From Daedaleopsis sinensis (taxonomy: Eukaryota > Basidiomycota > Agaricomycetes > Polyporales > Polyporaceae), in assembly GCA_033807695.1 (NCBI GenBank), contig CM066303.1, positions 2,604,001 to 2,668,000 of the forward strand: a stretch of 64,000 nt of DNA, read 5' to 3'. Position 1 is the first letter of the stretch, and each line of letters opens with the position of its first letter. This document shows positions 24,131-33,720 of this stretch, in pieces. Position numbers and translations under genes: made by a program. Below the pieces are notes generated by a model. The model had not been told where the DNA came from and did not search any database. It was given only the letters and a program-made list of their open reading frames with translations.

Positions 24131-27100
24131 ATGTTACACAGACCCGACGGGTAAGTCCATCGCTGTGTCATAATAGTCCTTCTAACCACACGATCACCAG
24201 AACGACCGATGATGGGAGAATCATCTGTAATGTGGCGCTGAGCTCCCTCGACACCTCTCGCGATCTCTTCACCATATCTCATACTGCAATTCCTTGCCAT
24301 GTCCTTCTACTTGATTGCTCGGCTCTCACCGAACAAGGCGTCCTGCGAATCGTTGAGTTCGCGAATTTCCCCACCGCTCGATACTGTGCTGTCTCGTATT
24401 CTTGGCATGGCGTATCCGTCGATCAGAACTTCAATAAACACTGGCATACCTTCGCCGTGGAAGGGGCTACCGACGCCGATCCTGTAGGTTCTGCTACGCT
24501 CCGGCACGCTTGCACGGCGTCTCTGCAACGACGCTGCCCCTATCTCTGGATGGATAGGCTCTGTATCGATCACACCGACCAGGACGACAAGAACTGGCAG
24601 ATCATGCATATGATCGATATATATCGGTCGTGCAGGTTTTGCGTCGTCCTGCCAGGGGGTGCACAGCGCCTTGCCTGCCTCAGCGAGGAGACTCCTTGGA
24701 TACACAGGAGCTGGACCCTGATGGAGACGCTTGCGCCGTCCACTGTGGTCGTACTATTCGCCTGGAAGCTGGGGGCTGTCGTCGGTCAGGCTGAGGAGGA
24801 GTCGCACACACTCAACGAAGTCATCCCTGGACAGTCGGTGATCGCCCCCCTTATTCTCCTCCTCTACGCTAACATCGTCGGATTTCTATCATATCGTCCA
24901 CTGGACGACGATGAGGACGAAGACGAGCCGGACGAGCGGCTCTCGACATCTGCAGTCCCAGTGTCAATCTTCGTTGCATTTCCAGCGGGACGCGCTTCCG
25001 ATGGCACACCTTTCTGGAAGCTCCAGCACAAGATCCGTGCTCCGAATATCGTCGCCCTCGTGACGGCCATGGCCGCTGGGGAGAACTATGAGACGCTCGA
25101 CTACGGTGCCTTCAAGTTCACCTCCGACGAAAACGCTCATGTGGTATGGCAGTGCGCGCTCATGCGCACAGCGTCCCGTCCCGCCGACATGGTCTTCAGC
25201 ATCATGGGTCTTTTCGATGTCTCTCTGGACCCGGCTGCCTTTCATCCCGACGACATCCGTGGCCCAAGCATCGCTCTTGCGCAGGAGATCCTGGGCGCCG
25301 GGTGGGGAGCCAGCTGGCTGGGAGCGGCGTTTGGTGTCGACCCCGGTCCGGACGGGGTGCGCTCGGCTCTCCCGATGTTTCCCTGTCATGCCGTGGATGG
25401 GCCTGCTCTGGTGGAGACGGAAGCCGGTGCGCAGGAAGTGGGCGCTATGCTTCGTCAGCTCGTGGTCGCGCAACCTGCTATTCTGCCTTTCCCCCAAGGA
25501 AGCATGAATGATGCGGGACAGTTCACATTCATCGCTCGTGCTGTGTCTTTGTCTCCTGTTGATGCTGACCAGGATGGACATGCGACACACATGACAATAC
25601 GTGCTCAAGATGGATCGTGATGGATTGCAGTCGACGTCCCCCTGCAGACCGTCCGCAGTTCCCTTACGACAGCAGTGTATGGAGTTGTGCTAGGCTGGTT
25701 CAATGAGGTCGACGTTGGTATGGTCCCCGCACTTCGGGACGACAATATTCGGGTCATGCTGTTGCAAGAACACAGGCCAGGAGCAGTACACCTTCGCTCG
25801 ATCTTCTCCCTCAATCGAAGTGAGAAGGACAGCGTCTTGGAATGGCAGGAACGCGAATTCTGCTTCGAAGACCACAAGGTGTCTGTAACTACCGGCGGGC
25901 TGACACAGGAGAAACTGTGAGTACCCTGCAACTGTATTTTGAACTATCACGCGTTCAGCGCTGACAACTGGATTTCAGAATTGTTCACGATGCTTTCACG
26001 CACAACATGGACAACAAATACACTTTCCGCATCTCAAATGCCGCGACACCATGTCGAGTGCGTCTCGTCGACTGTGAGGTGCTAGTCGAACAAGGTATCC
26101 TCCGGGTCATCGAATTCCCGACCTTCCCCACCGCTCCCTATTCCGCCATATCCTACCCGTGGCTCGGTGTTGCCGTAGAACCGACTCACCTCCCAGACCG
26201 CAACTTCTCTGTCGAAGGGGCGGACTTCGCCGATGCAGTCAATATTGCAGTCCTCGAGCATGCCTGCACAGCGTCGCTCATGCGCGGCTGCCCATACCTC
26301 TGGCTCGATCGCCTGTGTATAGACCAGACCGACCGCGTGGACAAGAACTGGCAGATACAACACATGTATCGCCTGTACAAGTCCTGTCGTCTATGCATCG
26401 TCCTCGCTGGGGGACTGCGACGTCTCGTCCGGGTCGACGAGGAGACACCCTGGATCCACCGAAGCTGGACGCTGCAAGAGGTCCTGGCGCCCCCTGAGAC
26501 AGTCGTCTTGTTCTCTTGGAAACTGGGTTGGGGGTTGACGTGGAGTGCAGGGGTAGCCGGTCCTATACAGGAGGTTGTCCCAGGCGAGTCTGCCATGGCC
26601 GCGCTCTCCATGATCCTGCAAGCATGTGCCGGTGGTTCACTCTCATTCAGCCCGTCCTCAATCCGCCTCAGCGAAGACCCCGGCCCTCACCAGGCTGTTC
26701 GGATCATTGCATGTATCTTTGGTGCACGCCCAAGTGCAGCCGTGGCCGAGGACGAGGACATCATAGCTAGGATCTTTGCGCCCAACGTCGTCGCCTTGTC
26801 GATCGCGATGGATCCCGCACTCAAGACCGACCCTGACACTCGCGCGCACGCATCATGGCAGAGCGCGCTCATGCGGACGTCCTCGCGGCCCGTCGACATG
26901 GTGTTCAGCATCATGGGGCTCTTCGGGGTCACGCTGGATGTCGGCGCATTCGACAGCAGCGACCGGCGCGGGGCGACGATTGCGCTCGCGCAGGCGATCC
27001 TGGAGGCGGGCGGAAGCGCGAGCTGGCTAGGGTCCGCGTGCAGGATCCCCCCCGATCGGTGCTTGTCCACCTTTCCGGCCTTCCCGAGGACGAGCGTCGC

Positions 27101-27863
27101 GGGCGTCGCGATGGTGCGCACGTCTAGATGCGGGGGGATGCGCGAAGTGTCGCAGGTGGTCGGGCATCCGGTGTATCCCGTGTCTGGTGCGCTCGTTCCA
27201 CTCCCGAAGGGTAGGATGGACGACGCAGGATACCTCAGCATCACCGTGCGCGCGGTGCGGCTTTGTGCTGGTGAGAGCTTGGGCGGTTCAGTCGCGCCAG
27301 GCATGTCACGCCAACACGTCGCACTCGATGGCTCGCGGTGGGTGGTAGAGTCGACGTCCCCTCCCGAACCTCCTGGACCCGGCGCCCGAGCGCACTTGGG
27401 AGCTCCTGCCGTATACGGCGCGCTTCTCGGATGGTTCAACAGATACTTCCCGGACACGAGCCCCGTTGCTGGACCAGACAACATCGTAGTGATGGTGCTA
27501 GAAGAGCATCGGCCTGCTACGTTTCACCTGCGCTCGTTCTTCTTCCTAGGCTGGGAGGACAGAAGGTCCGTTCTCGCATGGACACCACGCGAATTCCGTG
27601 TAGGAGGACCGGATGCTGTTGGCAGCTTATCTCCAGAGCTACAGTCTGTGTCTTTGGAGAGTTCAGAGACGCTTCCGCACCCCGCTCGACCTGCTGAACT
27701 GCACGAACCGGCGCTGCGGGAAATTGCCCTTGAGCAGGCGAGACGCGCTCTTCCCCAGCGCATTTTTGAGCAGCAGAGGGTTGATGCGATGGGGCGGTAC
27801 ACGAACGGGCTTTTTGTGTGGAGACCTTCGGCCAGTACTATTGGCAGGCCCTGGGCCCATTAA
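24131..27863 (+). pseudogene. Tandem-HET gene HET-B, interrupted by one nonsense codon
   Basis: Exons 24131-24150, 24201-25916 and 25979-27863 read as 1207 codons including the stop, matching HET-A in exon count, phases and length. A TGA at 25618-25620 (codon 480) replaces the Arg of the DGSRW motif that is conserved in the other three HET modules of the window; a CGA to TGA change in a CpG explains it. The frame stays open on both sides of this stop. Module 1 has the WMDRLCI and WIHRSWTL blocks, module 2 YSAISYPW, WLDRLCIDQ and WIHRSWTLQE. Exon 1 is only 20 nt; intron 1 (24151-24200) is 50 bp with a CTAAC branch site. As written, the product is a 479-residue single-HET protein, and the second module would need its own start (26007) or readthrough. 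Confidence 0.78.
25917..25978 (+). other. 62-bp intron joining the two HET modules (HET-B)
   Basis: Donor GTGAGT, branch-like CTGAC and acceptor TTTCAG define the intron. Removing it fuses module 1 in frame with the ATG-containing start of module 2 through ten codons. Length and phase equal those of the HET-A intron at 5152-5091, while the intron sequences themselves differ. Confidence 0.75.
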
Positions 27864-28390
27864 CGTTGCTATCTGAATAGAACATCCTTCGCTACCTCAC
27901 CTACTACGAGCGCTGAGCGCTGAGCGCTGAAGCTCAAGCACGTTGACCGAGACCATGAGCTCTCTCGGGTAAGTCACAGTCTTCGGGAAGCCTGCCATCC
28001 GAATGGGGCCGCGCTGCCGCACAGGCGACGGACTTGGCCCGAGCGCGCGATAGACGCCGGATCGTATCCAGCCCTCCTCGCCGCGTCACGCCGTGGTCAC
28101 GCCATACTACACGCCTCCGAGTCCTACACTGACTCAGCATTCTAATAGCCTAGCAAGCCCGACTTCTCGGAGTCACCGGGATCTCGAACTCCTTCACTAG
28201 TGACGGAGCTCGGAGTCTAGAGGTCTGTTGGAGTCTGACAAAGCAACCTCAGGTCGCCATCATATATTCAGAGTTGGAATGGCAAACGAGGTCACAAGTT
28301 GCCACTCAACATAACGCTCCGTGCACAGACTCCTATTGCTCACAGTATCGTTCTATTACAGCTTCATTCTGGACGCAAGGTTGAAAAAAC
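27864..28390 (+). promoter_or_regulatory. Intergenic region with QOR2 promoter
   Basis: A GCGCTGA heptamer is repeated three times in tandem at about 27908-27929. A TATATT element at 28262-28268 lies 129 bases before the QOR2 ATG, and the shared ACATAACGCTCC box is at 28309-28320. No gene was seen. Confidence 0.55.
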
Positions 28391-29843
28391 ATGTCCATCC
28401 CACAGAAGACGCGTGAATACCGCCTTCCCAAGGTATGCATCATCGATCGTCAGACCTACTTGCAGATGCTGATCATCACATTTCTCGCAATCCAACTGTG
28501 ACTGTCGTCCAGGTCGATGGCTTCCACAACTTAACCATCCAAGAGGCTGCGATCCCGAAGCTCAAGTCGACGGAAGTCCTCGTCAAGGTCCACGCAGTCT
28601 CGCTCCAGGTCCGTTCTTCTCGCCACATCTCTTCGCCATCCGCCGGACCGTTCGACTTCTGCTAACGGTAGCCTTCTCCCGGTGCTGCTCACATGTTCAT
28701 GTTATCATTCACACCCACAGTACCGCGACCTCCTCATCGCTAGGGGCCAGTACATACTCAAGCAGAAGGAGAACCCCGTCCCGGGCTCCGACATGGCGGG
28801 CGAGATCGTCGCCCTCGGAGAGGACGTCAAGGGCTGGTCTATCGGCGAGCGCGTCAGCGCCAACTTCACCATCGACTACATCTTCGGAGACATCACCGAG
28901 GATGCCAAGGATAGCGGCCTCGGCGCGCCCATAGACGGCGTCCTCACCGAGTACAAGGTTCTCCCCGCATACGTGAGTCTCAAGAGTGCTGCAATGGGAA
29001 GACAATGTCTGACGCGCGCTACATTTTACTTCCCTCGACAGACCCTTGTGCGTATCCCCGGGCACCTGAGCTACGAGGAAGCCTCGACGCTCCCCTGCGC
29101 CGCGCTCACCGCTTACAACGCCCTCCAAGGCCCGCTCCCGCTCAAAGGAGGGGACATCGTGCTCGTGCAGGGCACCGGCGGCGTCTCGATCTTCGGCCTC
29201 CAGCTCGCCGTCGCATCTGGCGCGACGGTCATCGCGACGTCCTCCTCGGACGCGAAACTCGCGAAAGCCAAGGCACTCGGGGCGGCGCACCTCATCAACT
29301 ACAAGACGACGCCAGCGTGGGACGAGGAGGTGCTCAGGCTCACTGGTGGACGCGGCGTGGACCACGTCATCGAGGTCGGCGGGTTTGGGACCCTCATGAA
29401 GTCCGTCAACTGCGTGCGCTACGGGGGCGCCGTCAACATCGTTGGGTTCGTTGCTGGGGTGAGTACTGAGCGCAGAGTGGCGAGTGCTGTGTCTGTATCG
29501 GAAGGAACGCTGATGTACCGCGCGATGCGCTCCTTGTTGCAGCAAGCGGACACGAGCAAACTCCCGTTCGCGGTGCTCAGCAAGGGCATGATCCTGCGCG
29601 GTGTCTTCACTGGCTCGCGCGCGCTGTGCGTACTCCGTTGTGCACTTGGCACTGCGGTAGTTGTGCCTGGCTCTGACCGTGTCCGTATACAGGTTCGAAG
29701 ACATGAACCGCCTGATCTCCGCCGCAAAGATCAAGCCTGTCGTCGACAAAGTGTTCGATTTCGAGCACACCCGGGAGGCGTACGAACATCTGGAAGGCCA
29801 GCAGCACGTCGGCAAGGTCGTCGTGAAGGTATCCAAAGATTGA
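28391..29843 (+). CDS. Zinc-independent MDR / quinone-reductase-like oxidoreductase QOR2
   Basis: Six exons, 28391-28432, 28513-28608, 28721-28972, 29042-29458, 29543-29625 and 29693-29843, all in phase, give 346 aa. The GroES-like N-terminal part runs from EVLVKVHAVSL through GSDMAGEIVALG. The nucleotide-binding part has VQGTGGVSIFGLQLA followed by TSSSDAKLAKAKALGA and GVDHVIEVGG. No structural zinc Cys cluster is present, so it fits the zinc-independent branch (NADPH:quinone or enone reductases) also seen as alcohol-dehydrogenase-like proteins in fission yeast. Intron 1 is 80 bp with donor GTATGC, a useful reference for QOR3. It lies 527 bases downstream of HET-B on the same strand. Confidence 0.9.
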
Positions 29844-30621
29844 GCACTGAGCGTTGTGAGGCAGGTTGAAAGAATATCTATACTTTATATCGGTCGCAAC
29901 CTGCGTCGGCGGAGGGGTTTGCCACGAGTTTTTGACGTGCGAAAAATGCAGTTTTCGCAAGACTCTTGAAAAAGCTCTAGTCCGCGATGTTTTACAGCAC
30001 CTTATCTGCACTGGGACTTTCTGAACCTATGAGACTCCCCCTCTCCACTGCTAATCATTCACTCTTAGCACTGGTGGCAGCGCCGGTGGCAGATCTTGAC
30101 AATAATGTTAAGCATGTCCAAATGCTCCGCTATTTCCCTACGTAGACGAAGAGGACCTGCCAGAGGGGGGAGTTCGAACGTCACAGCCAGCGCCAGTGCC
30201 ACCGTGTCACGCCTCCACGTAGTCACACGAGCTACAACCGATTTCGATTTCAGCAATCATCGATCATCACGTATACTACGACTTGACCTACGCGCATATG
30301 GCGACCTCCTTCTCTCGCACTGCTTCCGTGTCTTGGAGCTGCCGCCGCGGCGACTGTGGCCCGATCTGCATCGACGTCATTTCAATTTTCCCAGGCCTTT
30401 CAACTTTGTCTCGAGGTCCTCAGCAGTGCTACTGGAACCTTCCTCATCATGATGTCTTTTCGAGCATGACAAAGCAGTCCTGCTGAAGGCTTGGTCATCA
30501 ACATTCAATGCTATATATTTAGAGGTGAGGTCAGTGCTTGATCAGTGCCATCCGACATAACGCTCCCTCCAGATACCACCTATTACTCCATTTCATCTTC
30601 ACCCTTGTCGTGCAAAAAAGC
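29844..30621 (+). promoter_or_regulatory. Intergenic region with QOR3 promoter
   Basis: A TATATATT element at 30512-30519 lies about 105 bases before the QOR3 ATG. It is followed by GAGGTGAG, CAGTGCC and ACATAACGCTCC (30555-30566), in the same order as in the QOR1 promoter. The rest (29844-30480) shows no gene. Confidence 0.55.
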
Positions 30622-33301
30622 ATGTCTATCCCACAGAAGACTCGTGAATACCGTCTTCCCAAGGTAAGATAGGGCCACCTCAAAATGTACTAAGTCACAT
30701 GCGGGCGCTTATGGGCGCTTATTTGCGTTTGGCAGGGATCAATATCTAGAAATCTTATAACTATCCGTGTGCGCCCTTAATAAAAAATGTAAAACCTGAG
30801 AGCTGTAGCCAAATGCCCTATCTACACTTCTCAGGTTTTCGATTTTGGATATCTCTCTTGTGTTCGAAGTTATAAGCCATTTTCCAACAGCCACAACTGC
30901 TTAGTCAGCGGATTATGTACGAAAATGGAAGCATGGTTGAACTTTGGTTTATTCCTGTACCACCACCGAATCATGTCTTTGTCTTTGACAATGCTCCTAC
31001 TCATCTCAAGCGTGCTGAGTGTCAAAGAGTACCACTGCACATGGGAAACAAATGTTTGGAGTTGATGCTCCAGTTCGTGACCCGACCACAGGTAATCCTG
31101 TCTATGGGGCTGATGGCAAAGTCTTGAAGCAGCGTATTCGTATGACAGATGCGCAACTTCCAGATGGAAGCCCTCAGTCACTTTACTACTCAGAGGGTCA
31201 TGAGCGTGCGGGGGTTTTCCCCGGGTCGGCAGGGCGGGACGGACATCCGAATGTGTGAGAGTCGCGGCAGGAGAGACTGGAGAGGAGATTTCCCAAGTTT
31301 GACTGCCCTGCAGTTCCCCCTTCTGACAAAATTTCATGCTGCTGTTGTCGTCTTCTCTATAATGAACCTGACTTTGCGGGTGTCGAGTCAGTGCTTGAGA
31401 CATTCTGCAAAGCAAGAGGCTTTGAGGTTGTTTTTCTACCCAAATTTCACTGCGAGCTGAATCCTATTGAACAGTGTTGGGGATTTGCGAAGCGGATCTA
31501 CCGGGAGCTTCCCCTCGTGACAGGAAAATCAGCAGAAGCAGAACTTGGGAAGAATGTCATTCAATCACTGGACTCTGTTCCATTGGTATCTATCAGAAGG
31601 TATAGTCACTAGTAATTTCTCTGCGTGATTTATACTAATTATACTCATTTTTTCTAGGTTTTTCACAAGAACACAGCAGTTTATGGATGCATATCGGAGG
31701 GGACTTAGTGGGAAACAAGCAGCATGGGCAAGCAAGAAGTACCGGGGGCACCGTGTGCTGCCAGAGAAGATCTTGGAGGAGCTTGATGCAGAGGGGATCA
31801 CACGGGAATAATTATTGGAATTGAATTTGAATCAATAAGTGATTCGATAACGTTTAAGCGTCCAAGGTCATGTGACCGGACCCCTTTACACATTTTGAGG
31901 TGGCCCTATCTTATGCATCATTGATCGTCAGATCTACTTGCAGATGCTAGCGCTGATCATCACATTTCTCGCAATACAACTGTGACTGTCGTCCAGGTCG
32001 ATGGCCACCACAATTTAACCATCCAGGAGGCTACGATCCCCAAGCTCAGATCTACGGAGGTCCTCGTCAAGGTCCACGCAGTCTCTCTCCAGGTCCGTTA
32101 TTCTCGCTACATCTCGGCCGGCGGCGGCGGCCCACCAGGCCGTTCCTTTTCTCTAACCAATTCTCGATATTCTCTAATCAATTCTCGATACTCACGTATT
32201 CTCATCCGTACCCACAGTACCGCGACCTCGCCGTCGCCAAGGGCCAGTACCCTCTCGGGCAGAAGGAGAACGTAGTACCGGGGTCCGACATGGCGGGCGA
32301 GATCGTCGCCCTGGGCGAGGATGTCAAGAGCTGGTCCCTCGGCGAACGCGTCTGCTCCAACTTCGCCACCGACCACATCTTCGGGGACGTCACCGAGGAG
32401 ATCAAGCAGACCGGCCTCGGCGCGCCCATCGACGGTGTTCTCACCGAGTACAAGGTCCTCCCTGCCCACGTGAGTTAGAACAACCTAGAAAGATGATGAT
32501 GCCTGATATTGCTGTTTAATAGGCCCTCGTGCGCATCCCCGAGCACCTCAGCTACGAGGAGGCCTCGACGCTCCCCTGCGCCGCGCTCACTGCGTACAAT
32601 GCCCTCCTGGGCCCGCTCGCCCTCAAAGGCGGGGACACCGTGCTCGTACAGGGCACCGGCGGCGTCTCGATCTTCGGCCTCCAGCTCGCCGTTGCGTCTG
32701 GGGCGACGGTGATCGCGACGTCCTCCTCGGACGCGAAGCTCGCGAAGGCTAAGGCACTCGGTGCCGCGCACCTCATCAACTACAAGACGAATCCCGCATG
32801 GGACGAGGAGGTGCTCAAAATTACGGGCGGCCGCGGTGTGGACCACGTCATTGAGGTCGGCGGACCCGGGACGATCATGAAATCCGTCAACTGCGTGCGC
32901 TACGGGGGGTCGGTGGACCTCATCGGGTTCGTCGCTGGGGTAAGTGCTGAGTGCTAGGTTTGTGTCGGGAGCGGAAAGCTGATCTCCTGCGTGACCCATT
33001 TGCGTTGTAGCAAGCGGACACGAGCAAGCTCCCGCTCGCGGTCCTCACCAAGGGCGTGATCATGCGCGGCATCCTCATTGGATCGCGCGCACAGTGCGTA
33101 TCCCGCTGTGCAATTGGATGTGGCTTGATTCTGACCCTGTTCGTTTGCAGATTCGAAGACATGAACCGTCTGATCACTGCTGTGAAGCTCAAGCCGATCG
33201 TCGACAAGGTGTTCGACTTCGAGCACACTCGGGAGGCGTACGAGTATCTGGAAAGCCAGCAGCACGTTGGCAAGGTCGTTGTGAAGGTATCCAAGAACTA
33301 A
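30622..33301 (+). CDS. Zinc-independent MDR / quinone-reductase-like oxidoreductase QOR3 (transposon in intron 1)
   Basis: Exons 30622-30663, 31997-32092, 32218-32469, 32523-32939, 33011-33093 and 33151-33301 have exactly the lengths and phases of QOR2, giving 346 aa. Exon 1 encodes the same MSIPQKTREYRLPK as QOR2. The Rossmann motif VQGTGGVSIFGLQLA is intact. Intron 1 is 1333 bp instead of 80 because a mariner-type element sits in it. The donor after insertion reads GTAAGA and the acceptor is unchanged, so normal splicing remains possible. Whether the long intron lowers expression, or causes premature polyadenylation, cannot be told. Confidence 0.88.
30667..30688 (+). repeat. Left terminal inverted repeat of the element
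   Basis: It is identical over 22 bases to the reverse complement of 31890-31911. Its first four bases (AGAT) follow GTA of the host splice donor. Confidence 0.92.
30791..30839. repeat. Internal hairpin in the transposon
   Basis: Arms at 30791-30808 and 30822-30839 are complementary over 18 bases with two mismatches, around a 13-base loop. They start AAAACCTGAG and end CTCAGGTTTT. Confidence 0.7.
30915..31811 (+). pseudogene. Degenerate DDE transposase remnant
   Basis: The readable parts are FVFDNAPTHLKRAE (second Asp of the DDE triad), a block ending in EGHERAGVF, then a Cys-rich SCCCCRLLYN stretch, LPKFHCELNPIEQCW (third acidic residue, typical of Tc1/mariner/IS630 transposases in fungi) and a C-terminal KYRGHRVLPEKILEELD. 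At least two frame changes interrupt it, near 31015-31050 and in a scrambled stretch at about 31205-31290. A 58-bp GT-AG intron (31600-31657) lies near the 3' end. The N-terminal DNA-binding half is missing. Confidence 0.85.
31890..31911 (-). repeat. Right terminal inverted repeat of the element
   Basis: This is the reverse complement of the left repeat, followed by the duplicated TA at 31912-31913 and then host intron sequence TGCATCA. Confidence 0.92.
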
Positions 33302-33720
33302 GTGCTGAGCGATGGAAGCGTAGCATCTGTCCCGTAGCCTGTAATCTTGTACAACACACCGTGATTGAGATTTTGCACCCATCCTGCATTGTGACTCACC
33401 TGCCGCTTCTGCAACATAGTGTTGAGTCCCGCCGTTAAATCTAGTGACACTGGTGTTGCTATTGAGTATGGGGAGAGGGATTGTGGAATGAAAAATAGCA
33501 TATGTCCAGCATGTCCAGTCCGAAGATAAGTAGCGGATAATGTGACTAGTGCCATCCTTTTCCGTGAGTGAGTCCATGTAGAAGCAATCAATAATTTATC
33601 TAATAATCACGGCTGCTTTCAGCACACCTAAGATAACCACAAGGACGAAATAGACCTACGCGAACCAGAGTCAAGGCCAGACAACAGCCCATCGCAGAGG
33701 CTGAAGTCCCTGCCGCCCGT
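33302..33720. other. Intergenic between convergent QOR3 and the unknown 700-aa protein
   Basis: These 419 bases hold two 3' flanks. No gene was seen. Confidence 0.5.

Larger units (their letters stand above)
30667..31911 (+). mobile_element. Tc1/mariner-type DNA transposon, internally deleted
   Basis: The 1245-bp element has perfect 22-bp terminal inverted repeats (30667-30688 and 31890-31911, beginning AGATAGGGCCACCTCA) and a TA target duplication (30665-30666 and 31912-31913). Removing it with one TA restores the sequence found at the QOR2 exon-1/intron-1 border. It carries the C-terminal part of a DDE transposase but no first catalytic Asp region, and the reading frame is broken, so it is non-autonomous. 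Perfect end repeats suggest a fairly recent insertion. Confidence 0.92.

Noticed and set aside
28709..29836. 375-codon minus-strand ORF opposite QOR2
   Set aside because: It runs through five exons and the introns of an intact gene on the other strand and has no domain.
30622..33301. QOR3 as a pseudogene because of the transposon
   Set aside because: The element is confined to intron 1, donor and acceptor are intact and all exon lengths match QOR2.
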